A stretch of 64,000 bases of DNA from Candidatus Nitrosotenuis uzonensis (GTDB lineage Archaea; Thermoproteota; Nitrososphaeria; Nitrososphaerales; Nitrosopumilaceae): assembly GCF_000723185.1 (NCBI RefSeq), contig NZ_CBTY010000011.1, positions 101,403 to 165,402 on the forward strand, read 5' to 3'. Under the pieces are notes generated by a model that was not told the origin of the DNA, did no database searches, and saw nothing but the letters and a program-made list of their open reading frames with translations. The position numbers and the translations under genes were made by a program. Below, one piece after another: positions 15,188-23,330 of the stretch. Positions within the stretch are counted from its first letter, which is position 1; the number at the start of each line of letters is the position of its first letter.

Positions 15188-15682
15188 TTTTAGAAAGTTA
15201 ACAAGGTTCTGGACGCTCTGCTCAAGTGTCTCTTTTTCCGTATCTAATATTAAATCGGGATTTTCTGGTGCTTCGTAAGGGTCGCTGACACCGGTAAAGT
15301 TTTTGATCTCGTTTGCCCTGGCCTTTTTGTACATTCCCTTGACATCGCGCGTCTCACACTCTTGAAGTGAGCATCTTACATACACTTCAAAGAATCTGCT
15401 GTCATCTGCGATAATCTTTCTTGCGTCCTCTCTGTTTACGATAAATGGGCTTACAAGCGATACTCCGCTTGAGACGTTGTGTTTTAGGAGCAGTTTTGCC
15501 AGGTGCGCCACGCGTTTATTGTGCTCGATCCTGCCTTCCTTGGAAAAGTCCTTGGGCGATAGCCATTCCCTTAGCTCATCACCGTCAAGTATTGCAAGGT
15601 TTGGCACGTGTTTTTGCATTGCTCTAACTATTGTGGTCTTGCCAGAGCATGGAAGACCTGTCATCCAAACTACAAACGCCAT
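15170..15682 (-). CDS. cysC: adenylylsulfate (APS) kinase
   Basis: Phosphorylates APS to PAPS using ATP. The 170-residue sequence has Walker A TGLPCSGKTT (residues 8-17), DGDELREWLS (APS-binding lid start), SLVSPFIVNREDARKII and the C-terminal DLILDTEKETLEQSV typical of CysC. Family length is about 170-200, so it is complete. It converges on the CysQ-like phosphatase gene. No ATP sulfurylase or PAPS reductase gene is in the window, so whether PAPS is used for assimilation or for sulfation cannot be decided here. Confidence 0.93.
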   Translation of the reverse strand: MAFVVWMTGLPCSGKTTIVRAMQKHVPNLAILDGDELREWLSPKDFSKEGRIEHNKRVAHLAKLLLKHNVSSGVSLVSPFIVNREDARKIIADDSRFFEVYVRCSLQECETRDVKGMYKKARANEIKNFTGVSDPYEAPENPDLILDTEKETLEQSVQNLVNFLKSKNVL

Positions 15683-15719
15683 TTGCAGATTCTCCTCAAA
15701 TTCCTAGTTCTTAAAGACT

Positions 15720-16265
15720 TTACGGAATGCGGTACCATTCCTGTTCTTCCAGATATTGTATCTGATCCATTATAGTCTGGATTTTTGTCGATACTGCCAT
15801 CACTGATTGAAACTGCTCGTACATCTCCTTTTCCTCCTCTGCCGAGAGCACTTTGGACTGGGCCTTGGAGAAGAACTCTTCCTCTTTTTTTAGGTGATCA
15901 TGCAGATAGATAAAATAAGTTCTCAGAAAGCGGGCAACTGGTTCGCGTGCATCATTGCCGGCTTTCCATTGCTGCAGATATTTTGAGATGTTCTTTGCTA
16001 TCCTTCTGCTGAACTCGTGTTCGATCATGAACTTTCGGATCTCATCCTTTAGCGCATCATAGCTTGCAACACAGGCAAAGTAAGAATCTTCTTCCCTTGA
16101 ATAGTGGATCGAATCAAGGAATTCTGATATTACAAATGTGATCTTTTCAATGTCGGAGAGCGGGATTTCCTTTCCGGCATACAGATCAAGATAGCATTTT
16201 TCAATTATTTTCTCAAGCCGTTTTATTTTCAGATGGTCTTCTCGGAGGGTCTCAGTGGCGCTCAT
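15720..16265 (-). CDS. hemerythrin HHE-domain protein
   Basis: A 181-residue four-helix protein with the His and Glu pattern of hemerythrin-like diiron domains: EDHLKIKRLEK (about residues 9-19), SIHYSREEDSYF (about 52-63), IEHEFSRRIAK (about 81-91) and LHDHLKKEEEFF (about 113-124). Such proteins bind O2, NO or act in iron and oxidative-stress sensing; no extra output domain is present here. The gene stops 37 bases from the APS kinase start and begins six bases after the zinc microprotein on the same strand, so it may share that gene's promoter. Confidence 0.85.
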   Translation of the reverse strand: MSATETLREDHLKIKRLEKIIEKCYLDLYAGKEIPLSDIEKITFVISEFLDSIHYSREEDSYFACVASYDALKDEIRKFMIEHEFSRRIAKNISKYLQQWKAGNDAREPVARFLRTYFIYLHDHLKKEEEFFSKAQSKVLSAEEEKEMYEQFQSVMAVSTKIQTIMDQIQYLEEQEWYRIP

Positions 16266-16271
16266 TTCCGG

Positions 16272-16367
16272 TCAGGATTGGCAGACTGTGCATGTACACT
16301 TCATCATGTTTGCCTTGCCCATGCACTGATCGTGTTTTTCCTCAAAACACTTGTGACACACTACCAT
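16272..16367 (-). CDS. 31-residue cysteine-rich zinc microprotein
   Basis: A tiny protein, MVVCHKCFEEKHDQC followed by MGKANMMKCTCTVCQS, with six Cys in CxxC...C and CxCxxC arrangements plus two His, enough for one or two metal sites. A TATA-like TTTAAACATAAAAG lies at about 16390-16403, 23-36 bases before the ATG, consistent with a leaderless mRNA. It directly precedes the hemerythrin gene. No family name recognised; conservation in related genomes would confirm it. Confidence 0.62.
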   Translation of the reverse strand: MVVCHKCFEEKHDQCMGKANMMKCTCTVCQS

Positions 16368-16397
16368 GGCTATCCAAAATCGCGCTTACTTTTATGT

Positions 16398-17042
16398 TTA
16401 AAGAACAAAGTTGGAATTTGCTCCATCAAAGTTGATGGTAACTCCGGAAAGATATTTGATCCTGTTTTTCACTATGGCAGCTACAAAATCACCTATTTCC
16501 CTTGGCTCGCCTACTCTCCTCATTGGAAGCGATTTGGCAAACTCGTCAAGATCCCCCACGAGCTCCCTCATCCTGTCTGTGTTTATTGGTCCTGGTGCAA
16601 TGTTTACACAACTGATGTTCTTTGAGCTTAGATCTTTGCTTGCAAGCTTGAATACTGCGGTGAACGCAAGGCGGTATGCGCTGGAGATGACAAGTCTGGG
16701 GTTTGGTTCCCTTATGACGCCAGATGTTATCGCAAAGATGTAGCCGCCGTTACGAACCTTTAGTTTTTGCAACAGAATACAGAATCCAAGGAACAGCTGG
16801 TTGTGGTATTTCTGCCAGTCCTTCTCGGTTACTTGGGAGAACTGTTTTGGGACAGGTCCGCCGGTGTTTAGTACAAGGATATCGGTTTCCTTGTGTTTTT
16901 TGATGAATCGCTTGACGCTTGCAAGATTTGAGGTGTCTATGTCTTTTCTTGATGCGGCAATCACGTCGCAGTCTATTGTTCTAAGAGACTCTGCAATAGC
17001 TCTGCCGATTCCACTGGAGCCTCCAAGAACTATGGCCTTCAT
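16398..17042 (-). CDS. atypical short-chain dehydrogenase lacking the Tyr-x-x-x-Lys pair
   Basis: A 214-residue SDR-fold protein. The cofactor motif GGSSGIGRAIAESL (residues 8-21) and NTGGP (instead of NNAG) are clear, but where the catalytic Tyr-x-x-x-Lys is expected the sequence reads SSAYRLAFTAV, with Phe at the Lys position. The later segment NIAPGPINTDRM matches a divergent SDR subgroup in which an S-x-x-x-R motif replaces Tyr/Lys. The ATG at 17042 is used because it begins the first beta strand. It may catalyse a different chemistry or only bind cofactor. Its start is 33 bases from the phosphoesterase stop. Confidence 0.8.
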   Translation of the reverse strand: MKAIVLGGSSGIGRAIAESLRTIDCDVIAASRKDIDTSNLASVKRFIKKHKETDILVLNTGGPVPKQFSQVTEKDWQKYHNQLFLGFCILLQKLKVRNGGYIFAITSGVIREPNPRLVISSAYRLAFTAVFKLASKDLSSKNISCVNIAPGPINTDRMRELVGDLDEFAKSLPMRRVGEPREIGDFVAAIVKNRIKYLSGVTINFDGANSNFVL

Positions 17043-17074
17043 TTGCTTTCCGTATAAGTGCAATTCATTTTAGT

Positions 17075-17911
17075 TTAGCGATCCACGTTGACTGTAAACA
17101 TGATTAGCTTTCTTGGATCATCCTGCATTACGGCAAAGTGCGGCCTTGCAAAGCCGCCAGTGTGGTGACCCTGTGGGCCCCCAAGCCCCATCCTGAAAAG
17201 ATAGTTGGCCGTTTTTTCTATTAGAAACTCTCTTTTTTTGAGTGAGTGTGAGGAGATTCTTTCTAGCTGGTGGTCAAAGGACCAGATGTTAGTTATCCTA
17301 TCGCCTTCCTGCTTGATGGCAGCCTCAATATGCTGGTGACCGCACAGTATGACAAAGTTGTCAAAATGCTCGCCGACCTCCCTGAATGCAGACGATGGTT
17401 TGTAGTGGTATCCAAAATAGCTGTAAAACTCCGAGTCCTGATCTGAGAGGCGCTGCCATGTCCGTTGGTACAACCACGGATCCTCACCGTTCTTTGTTAT
17501 CTTGTCTGGATTTATCGGCCCCCCGTGCACGCAAAAGAGCTTGCTTTTTTTGTCCACTATGAATTGGTCTCCGTACGTTCCGTCTTTGTTTAGATTAAAA
17601 AACTCTAGATCTTGGGTTGATAGTGCTTGATGTGCCAGCACACTGGCATCAGAGCTTCCGCTGATCTCCTTTTTGTATAGGAATCCCTCGTCATGGTTCC
17701 CCATCACCGAGATCATCTTGTATGATTTTCCAAGCTCTGACATCTTTCTTAGAACTTGGGCTGGCCCGGTTCCACGCTCCATCAGATCACCCAGATTGAT
17801 TATTCTTGATATCTTGCCGTATTTGTTCTCAAAGTCGGCCGAAAAGGCAATTTTTAGAATTGTCTCAAGCCCGTTTATGTCTGCATGAATGTCTGAAAAT
17901 ATTAGATCCAC
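17075..17911 (-). CDS. calcineurin-like metallophosphoesterase
   Basis: A 278-residue dimetal phosphoesterase. The metal-binding motifs appear in order: FSDIHADINGLE (D-x-H, residues 5-16), NLGDLMERGTGP (GD-x-x-x-R), MGNHDEGFL (GNHD), CVHGGP and LCGHQHIEAA (GHxH). The pattern resembles bis(5'-nucleosyl)-tetraphosphatase and PP2A-like archaeal phosphatases; substrate cannot be assigned. It contains an unusual C-terminal HHTGGFARPHFA segment. It is on the same strand as the SDR that follows. Confidence 0.87.
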   Translation of the reverse strand: MDLIFSDIHADINGLETILKIAFSADFENKYGKISRIINLGDLMERGTGPAQVLRKMSELGKSYKMISVMGNHDEGFLYKKEISGSSDASVLAHQALSTQDLEFFNLNKDGTYGDQFIVDKKSKLFCVHGGPINPDKITKNGEDPWLYQRTWQRLSDQDSEFYSYFGYHYKPSSAFREVGEHFDNFVILCGHQHIEAAIKQEGDRITNIWSFDHQLERISSHSLKKREFLIEKTANYLFRMGLGGPQGHHTGGFARPHFAVMQDDPRKLIMFTVNVDR

Positions 17912-17957
17912 GACTAGAAAGAAATCTTTGCAGTAAAAATACCATGCATTATGAAAA

Positions 17958-18110
17958 TTAGGTTAGGATGTTTATTCCGTTTTCTTTGGCTTCCTTTTTT
18001 ATCTCTACTATCTGATTGTTAATCTCCTCGATTTCGTTTACAAGCTCCGTGCGCCTATCTATTAGCGTCTTTAGCATCGAAGTGTATAGATTGATTAGAC
18101 TTTGGCTCAT
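17958..18110 (-). CDS. 50-residue coiled-coil microprotein
   Basis: A short helical protein, MSQSLINLYTSMLKTLIDRR then TELVNEIEEINNQIVEIKKE and a short tail ending GINILT. Leu/Ile heptads over residues 12-40 predict a coiled coil, probably a dimer. A TATA-like GGTTTAAGAG lies near 18146-18155, about 40 bases upstream. Nothing suggests membrane insertion. No family recognised; the protein could be an adaptor or a small structural subunit. Confidence 0.5.
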   Translation of the reverse strand: MSQSLINLYTSMLKTLIDRRTELVNEIEEINNQIVEIKKEAKENGINILT

Positions 18111-18313
18111 TTTTTCACAAGTACCCTTTTCGAGTTGACTCTTAAACCCTTACTGATGAATTGTCCTATCACTCTTGTCAACATCCAGCTCGCCGGCAGC
18201 GCTGGAATTTGCCATGACGGAAGGGGTTATTTTGTTCGTTGCCAAATCGGTCTTGCCCTCTTAATAAAGAACAGACATAGAAGTTAAAGGCAAATCAGGT
18301 TCACGGCTGCCAA

Positions 18314-18643
18314 ATGTTCGAGGATCTGGTAAAGGAGGCAATAAGGGCGCCCAGTGCGGAAGGGGCAAGCGCAATAATGCAGTCAAGCGTGCCAAATGAG
18401 GTACAAGGATTCATTCCTAATCTGGTAGCTCAGCTTGACCAGGGCGCTGACCCGTCAGTGGTGGCAGACGAGGCCCTAAACAGGACGTTTGATATAGTCG
18501 AATCCACTGTTCTGACTGATGCGACAGCCCACGTTCTTGACAAGTTTTCAGACAGGATAGTGAATCTGCTCTTTGGGGAGCCGTTCCTGCGTGTGTTAGA
18601 GCAGGCCGCAATGCTGGTCACAAATAACATTGTGCCTTCCTAG
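18314..18643 (+). CDS. small helical protein of unknown function
   Basis: A 109-residue acidic protein with a predicted all-helix content and Ala-rich amphipathic segments (LVKEAIRAPSAEGASAIMQ, NEVQGFIPNLVAQLDQG, VVADEALNRTFDIVESTVL). No cysteine, signal peptide or membrane segment. A TATA-like CTTAATAAAG lies at about 18258-18267; the 203 bases before this gene (18111-18313) otherwise show no convincing gene. The stop overlaps the convergent zinc microprotein by four bases. No family recognised. Confidence 0.6.
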   Translation: MFEDLVKEAIRAPSAEGASAIMQSSVPNEVQGFIPNLVAQLDQGADPSVVADEALNRTFDIVESTVLTDATAHVLDKFSDRIVNLLFGEPFLRVLEQAAMLVTNNIVPS

Positions 18644-18759
18644 GAAAAAGAATTGCACTTGCAGCCGCGCACAAGGCATTTTCCTTTCTTGTCGTGCGAG
18701 CTGCGGTGGTGAAAACATCCTGCCGAGACGTTTTTGCAGATCATATTTTGTATCTGCAT
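18640..18759 (-). CDS. 39-residue Cys/His-rich zinc microprotein
   Basis: A short protein, MQIQNMICKNVSAGCFHHRS then SHDKKGKCLVRGCKCNSFS. Five Cys and three His (C-x6-C-x-H-H, C-x4-C-x-C) suggest metal binding. It starts 16 bases after the stop of the next microprotein on the same strand and lacks its own TATA box, so the two form a micro-operon. The ATG at residue 6 is an alternative start. Convergent with the helical protein gene, overlapping it by four bases. Function unknown. Confidence 0.58.
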   Translation of the reverse strand: MQIQNMICKNVSAGCFHHRSSHDKKGKCLVRGCKCNSFS

Positions 18760-18775
18760 AACTTGTTAATCCGTA

Positions 18776-18898
18776 TTACGCTACCGCGATTTTGATCTGT
18801 CTTGATTCGTGGTTGCAGATATTCTTGTGCAGTGTCACAATCAGTTCATCCTTGAATGTCAGATCGCATCGGTAGCATTTCCAAGCAGTTGTTGTCAT
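18776..18898 (-). CDS. 40-residue single zinc-finger microprotein
   Basis: A short protein, MTTTAWKCYRCDLTFKDE then LIVTLHKNICNHESRQIKIAVA. The order Cys-x2-Cys, aromatic (F), His, Cys/His matches a single C2H2/C2HC finger (WKCYRCDLTF ... LHKNICNH). A TATA-like GTTAAATAC lies at about 18920-18928, about 25 bases before the ATG, which supports transcription as a leaderless message. It is followed by the 39-residue Cys-rich protein. No named family recognised. Confidence 0.62.
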   Translation of the reverse strand: MTTTAWKCYRCDLTFKDELIVTLHKNICNHESRQIKIAVA

Positions 18899-18991
18899 GA
18901 TATCCAAAATGTGATTTTTGTATTTAACGCGCGCGTATCTTTTGTATGGATGATTTCTCAGTACTCATCAAAATTTAAGAATCCCCCTTAG

Positions 18992-19879
18992 TTGGTTGAT
19001 TTGTTGTCAAACGTAACGGTGATTGGTGGGAATGCTTCTGGAGATCTTGCAAGAAGGCTGGCCAGAAAGCTAAAGGCCGGCTTTGTCGGCTCGAGTCTTC
19101 GTGTGTTTCCTGATGGGGAGGGCAAGATCACACTTCTTGGTAAACCAAAGAGTGGAAAAATAATAGTTGTAAACTCTACCTATCCGCCAGTAGACTCTAA
19201 TCTTGTTTACACGCTGGCGTTGATTTCAAAGGCAAGCGAGTACTCAAACCAAATTACGGCTGTAATACCATATCTTGGATATGCAAGGCAGGACCGAGAA
19301 TTCCTTGCTGGTGAGGTTGTAACGCTGTCGGTAATAGCTGACCTGCTCAAGGCGGCTGGGGCATCAAAGATGATTGTGGTAGACATTCACAGCCAGATGG
19401 GCATGAAACACTTTAAGATTCCAATCAGAAATGTTTCTGCGATCGAAGAGCTTGCAAGATATTTCAAAAAGATGCACCTAAAGGACCCGTTGGTTGTCTC
19501 TCCAGATTCAGGCGGGGCAAAAAGGGCAGAGATCTTTGCAGGATTTTATGGCACAAAATACATTGCGCTTAAAAAACAGCGCGACCGAAGGAACGGCAAA
19601 GTACGCATAATTACATCAGAGCTGGACGATGTCCGTGGACGCGATTTGATTCTGGTGGACGATATGATAAGCACTGGAGGAAGCATAGTAAAGGCAACAG
19701 AGTTTCTAAAAAAACAAAAATGTCGCAGGGTTTTTGTCGCATGCACTCATGCTCTGCTTATCGGTGATGCGGAAAGAAAGATGCGAAAGGCTGGCGTTAC
19801 TCAGATCGTTTCTACTAATACGATTCCTAGAAAGACGGCAGCTGTCGATGTGGCAGGAATAATAGCAAAGGCAATCTAG
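18992..19879 (+). CDS. prs: ribose-phosphate pyrophosphokinase (PRPP synthetase)
   Basis: Makes PRPP from ribose 5-phosphate and ATP for nucleotide, His, Trp and NAD synthesis. The 295-residue protein has the ATP flexible-loop motif YARQDREF (about residues 90-97), VVDIHSQMG (metal site), PDSGGAKRAE, and the PRPP-binding DLILVDDMISTGGS (about 211-224). Length is typical of archaeal type enzymes. The start is uncertain: TTG at 18992 or TTG at 19001; the TATA-like AATTTAAGAA at 18972-18981 favours the later one if the message is leaderless. The next gene follows with no gap. Confidence 0.93.
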   Translation: MVDLLSNVTVIGGNASGDLARRLARKLKAGFVGSSLRVFPDGEGKITLLGKPKSGKIIVVNSTYPPVDSNLVYTLALISKASEYSNQITAVIPYLGYARQDREFLAGEVVTLSVIADLLKAAGASKMIVVDIHSQMGMKHFKIPIRNVSAIEELARYFKKMHLKDPLVVSPDSGGAKRAEIFAGFYGTKYIALKKQRDRRNGKVRIITSELDDVRGRDLILVDDMISTGGSIVKATEFLKKQKCRRVFVACTHALLIGDAERKMRKAGVTQIVSTNTIPRKTAAVDVAGIIAKAI

Positions 19880-20827
19880 ATGCCGGAAAGCTTTTTCATA
19901 GTATCAAAAGAATATCCGGATCTTGCAACCGACGAGGTGATCACTTTGGCAAAGATGTATGATAGATTCTCAAAGGTAAAGGTGATCTCCAATCTTGTCA
20001 TCATACAGTCAAAGACTCCTTGGGAGAAGATCGCAAGGCGGGCTGCATTTGTCAAGACTGCCGGCCAGCTAATAAGAAAGATGTCAAACGTATTCTTTGA
20101 TGAGAGAAACTATTCGGTGCTTTTCGGCGCCAATACGTTCATGTGTAAGGCAATCAATCTCTCAGAAAAACCAATCGATGTTCCAGAAATAGAACGCTCG
20201 CTTGGAAACATGGTAGTAACATTTTGCAATGCAAAGGTATCCTTGGAAAACCCCAGCATGATAATTTATCTGATATTCACGGATGAGGAAAACTTTTTTG
20301 GCTTCTCAAACAGGCTCAACGGGGAACCGCGTCCGAAAAAAGAGATCAAGTTCCACCACGAGCTTGACTGGAAATTAACACGTGCCATGATAAACTTGGC
20401 AAGGATTAGGGAGGGCGAAACAGTGTGCGATCCATTCTGCGGTACGGGAACCACATTGCTGGAGGCCAGATCCATGGGCATAAACGCAATAGGCATTGAC
20501 TTTGACAAGAGAATGTGCAGGATCTCAGAGGAGAATCTTGCAGCAAACAACTATGAACCACACATATTCAACGAAAATTACGACTATATGCTTCAGATAA
20601 AGGACAGGTTTGATGGCATAGTAACAGACCTTCCGTATGGAACTGCCTCCAAGACATCAGAGCCGCCGCAGAAACTGGTAGAGGATTTTTTTACCAAGCT
20701 CCCAAAACAGAAGAAATTTGTGATAATGTGCAAAAAGGGACTTGACAAGAATCTGAAGATAAAGCTAACAAAAAAATATGAAATATACAGGCACAAGAGT
20801 CTGACAAGGATGATTTTGGTAAAATGA
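19880..20827 (+). CDS. Trm11/TrmG10-type tRNA guanine-N2 methyltransferase
   Basis: A 315-residue SAM-dependent RNA methyltransferase. The N-terminal half (residues 1-150) looks like a divergent THUMP-containing RNA-binding part; the C-terminal half has the SAM loop [17 protein letters not shown] (about 183-199), acidic IGIDFDK, and the catalytic TDLPYG (Asn/Asp-Pro-Pro-Tyr type, about 248-253). This motif set fits Trm11/Trm-G10 enzymes making m2G or m2,2G at tRNA position 10. The start directly abuts the prs stop, and the stop overlaps the rnz start by four bases, so it lies within an RNA-maturation operon. Confidence 0.85.
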   Translation: MPESFFIVSKEYPDLATDEVITLAKMYDRFSKVKVISNLVIIQSKTPWEKIARRAAFVKTAGQLIRKMSNVFFDERNYSVLFGANTFMCKAINLSEKPIDVPEIERSLGNMVVTFCNAKVSLENPSMIIYLIFTDEENFFGFSNRLNGEPRPKKEIKFHHELDWKLTRAMINLARIREGETVCDPFCGTGTTLLEARSMGINAIGIDFDKRMCRISEENLAANNYEPHIFNENYDYMLQIKDRFDGIVTDLPYGTASKTSEPPQKLVEDFFTKLPKQKKFVIMCKKGLDKNLKIKLTKKYEIYRHKSLTRMILVK

Positions 20828-21723
20828 AGCTCGTGATGCTGGGGACTTCGGCAGCCCAACCAACAGAAAGGCGGGGACTTTCGTGCACATGCATTGAAAA
20901 GGACGGCGAGATACTCATGTTTGATGCTGGCGAGGGTGCGCAAGTTGCCTTTCTGAAATCAGGGCTAGGTTGGAATAAAAAAATGAAGATATTCGTAACT
21001 CATATGCACGGGGACCACTGCATAGGCATTCTAGGTCTACTTCAGACAATGACACTACAACACAGAACAGAGAATATGGAAATCTACGGCCCTGATGGTA
21101 TAGAAGAATTTATTGCAAACAACATAAAGTCATTAAATTTTGGATTGTCTTTTTCAGTAATTATTACGGCAGTGAAAAGAGGCCTTGTCTGCGAGGAAAA
21201 GACATACTGTGTTTACTGCGAGGAAGCAGAACATACGACTCCGGCGTTTTCCTACTTGTTTGAGGAAAAGGAAAGGCCGGGCAAATTTGACCTTCAAAAG
21301 GCAAAGGCACTTGGCATCCCAGAGGGTCCTCTCTGGCACGATCTTCAGATGGGTAAAGAAGTCAAGCTCAAAGACAAAACAATAAATCCATCCCAGGTGG
21401 TCGGCCAGAGGAGACCTGGAAGAAGAATTGGTGTATCTGGCGATACTAGGCCAACAAGCAAGCTTGAGAAATTTTTTGAGAACTGCGATTATCTAAGCTT
21501 TGACAGTACGTTTTCGGACAACCTCAAGGATAAGGCAGTGGAAACTGGTCATTCTACTGCCAAGGAAGCTGCCATTCTTGCAAGAAACGCAAACGTAAAG
21601 AATCTGATCTTGACTCATTTTTCAGCAAGGTACAGGGATGAGTCAGATCTTCTAGCTGAGGCAAGAACAGTGCACGGTTCCGTTATTGCGGCAAAGGATC
21701 TTCTGGAAGTTGAAATAAGATAG
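20824..21723 (+). CDS. rnz: ribonuclease Z
   Basis: Endonuclease that removes the 3' trailer of tRNA precursors before CCA addition. The 299-residue protein is a short-form RNase Z: metallo-beta-lactamase zinc motif [14 protein letters not shown] (about residues 59-72), GVSGDTRPT (Asp ligand), the HSTAKEAA segment and the C-terminal LTHFSARY. The N-terminal [16 protein letters not shown] is characteristic of the tRNase Z group. The ATG overlaps the methyltransferase stop. It fits functionally with the CCA enzyme and methyltransferase genes in the same region. Confidence 0.94.
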   Translation: MKLVMLGTSAAQPTERRGLSCTCIEKDGEILMFDAGEGAQVAFLKSGLGWNKKMKIFVTHMHGDHCIGILGLLQTMTLQHRTENMEIYGPDGIEEFIANNIKSLNFGLSFSVIITAVKRGLVCEEKTYCVYCEEAEHTTPAFSYLFEEKERPGKFDLQKAKALGIPEGPLWHDLQMGKEVKLKDKTINPSQVVGQRRPGRRIGVSGDTRPTSKLEKFFENCDYLSFDSTFSDNLKDKAVETGHSTAKEAAILARNANVKNLILTHFSARYRDESDLLAEARTVHGSVIAAKDLLEVEIR

Positions 21724-21724
21724 C

Positions 21725-22441
21725 ATGTTCGGTTCGGTGGCCGCAAAAATCAAAGACGCGGAAAAGATTGTTTTCGTGACAGGTGCCGGCATATCACAAG
21801 AAAGCGGAATCTCTACTTTCAGGGGCAAGGACGGATACTGGAGAAGATATGATCCTATGCAGCTTGCAACAATAGAGGCATTTTATGAAAATCCCAAACT
21901 AGTCTGGGAGTGGTACGAGGACAGGAGAAGGACCATACTTGCAGCCAGACCTAATGCAGGCCATACTGCAATTGCAGAGCTTGCAAAATATAAGGAGGTA
22001 ATTGTTCTCACGCAAAATATTGACGGCCTGCACCAGCGGGCAGGAAGCAGGAATGTCTACGAGCTGCACGGAAGCATAATACGAATCAAGTGCACTGCAT
22101 GCACTTTTGTAGAAAACATCACATCGGGATTTGATGTTCTTCCTCCAAAATGCGTTTGTGGGAGCATACTCAGGCCAGACGTAGTCTGGTTTGGAGAGCC
22201 CCTGCCACAGCATGTCTGGGCTGACGCAATAATGCATGCACAAAGCTGTGATGTTATGGTGATTGCAGGAACCTCGCTCCTAGTCTCACCTGCAAATTCA
22301 CTTCCCTTCTACGCAAAACAGAATGGGGCAACTCTAATTGAGGTAAATCCTGAGAGAACCGTGATGTCAGACGAGATGGACTTGTCATTGAGGCAGACTT
22401 CGGCAGCCATTCTGCCGCAACTTGTATCCCTCTTTAAGTGA
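21725..22441 (+). CDS. cobB: Sir2-family NAD-dependent protein deacylase
   Basis: Removes acyl groups from lysines using NAD. The 238-residue protein has GAGISQESGISTFRG (residues 20-34), TQNIDGLHQRAG, catalytic His in ELHGSI, a zinc site KCTAC ... KCVC, and GTSLLVSPANSLP. Tyr64 and Arg67 (WEWYEDRRR) match the Tyr-x-x-Arg pair that lets class III sirtuins (SIRT5, bacterial CobB) accept succinyl- and malonyl-lysine, so this may be a desuccinylase as well as a deacetylase. In archaea a likely substrate is the chromatin protein Alba, but that is not shown here. It begins one base after rnz. Confidence 0.92.
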   Translation: MFGSVAAKIKDAEKIVFVTGAGISQESGISTFRGKDGYWRRYDPMQLATIEAFYENPKLVWEWYEDRRRTILAARPNAGHTAIAELAKYKEVIVLTQNIDGLHQRAGSRNVYELHGSIIRIKCTACTFVENITSGFDVLPPKCVCGSILRPDVVWFGEPLPQHVWADAIMHAQSCDVMVIAGTSLLVSPANSLPFYAKQNGATLIEVNPERTVMSDEMDLSLRQTSAAILPQLVSLFK

Positions 22442-23257
22442 TTATTTGGTAAATACACCATTAATTGTGGTCTGCTCGTTGCCCTGTGGATTGAACACTG
22501 AAGAGTATACCGTTCCATAATCTGCGTGTTCCACTATCATCTCTATGATGTGCGGGCTGTTAGATACGTCGTTTACGTTTGTGTCAAACTTTGATGCAAA
22601 GAACTCGCCGGAGAATAGCTGTTTCTCAGAGTTTCTCAGGTTTACCGTCACTTTGAGCGTCTTGCCTGATGTGTCTTCATATTGTATTGATACTGTGTTG
22701 TCCATATTGCGCACGGTCTTTAGCTGTAACGTGTCAAATATCTGTGAGGAAGGCATGGCTGTGACCGTAAATGATGTTGCATCAGATGGTTGTGATGAGG
22801 ACAGGTATCCAGAATTTGGGGTCTGTGTGATCTGAACCGGTTGATGCTTTTCAAACTGGCAGTCCGGAAGCGTGATGGTGTAAGTGAGTTCCTTGATTCC
22901 GTTAACAGTCCTTGCAAGCTTTGGCACGGAGATTTTACATGATTGATCTTGATTTTTTTCATATACCTGACCACGGTATGTTTTCGGTTCAGGCATGGTT
23001 ATCTTCTCTTCAATCTTTTTTATCGGGTTTATCTCCTCTGCTGCAGGCTTGATCTGCTCTATCTTGCTGCCTACGGTGTCAACTGTTTTGTCTATCTCAT
23101 GGTTAACTCGGGACGTTGTTGTGTCCTTGAGGCTATCAAGATCTTGGGCAACTGCGCTAACTGGAAGATATTTGTCAACAGTGCTGCCAAATTGGGAATA
23201 TACAAGAGCACTGGCTGCTGCAATAATGAGGCCCAATACGAGTATTTTTTTTATCAA
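22442..23257 (-). CDS. membrane-anchored extracellular protein, unknown
   Basis: A 271-residue protein with an N-terminal hydrophobic segment (MIKKILVLGLIIAAASALVYS), a polar helical linker (about 35-90) and a beta-rich C-terminal region (about 95-271). Two cysteines (DQSCKI and LPDCQF) about 34 residues apart could form a disulfide. The first helix lacks a clear cleavage motif, so it may be an anchor. It ends at the base following the sirtuin stop on the opposite strand. No family recognised; such anchored beta proteins are common in this group of archaea. Confidence 0.68.
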   Translation of the reverse strand: MIKKILVLGLIIAAASALVYSQFGSTVDKYLPVSAVAQDLDSLKDTTTSRVNHEIDKTVDTVGSKIEQIKPAAEEINPIKKIEEKITMPEPKTYRGQVYEKNQDQSCKISVPKLARTVNGIKELTYTITLPDCQFEKHQPVQITQTPNSGYLSSSQPSDATSFTVTAMPSSQIFDTLQLKTVRNMDNTVSIQYEDTSGKTLKVTVNLRNSEKQLFSGEFFASKFDTNVNDVSNSPHIIEMIVEHADYGTVYSSVFNPQGNEQTTINGVFTK

Positions 23258-23330
23258 CCATGCCTAATCTACTGAAAATCATAAAAGTGCGCAAATTCAC
23301 TTTCGCTGAGCAACTAGGAAAAAAAGCTGA

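Noticed and set aside
18111-18313. A 21-codon frame on the minus strand (start near 18224)
   Set aside because: Too short, no recognisable motif; the TATA-like box nearby serves the plus-strand gene at 18314 equally well.
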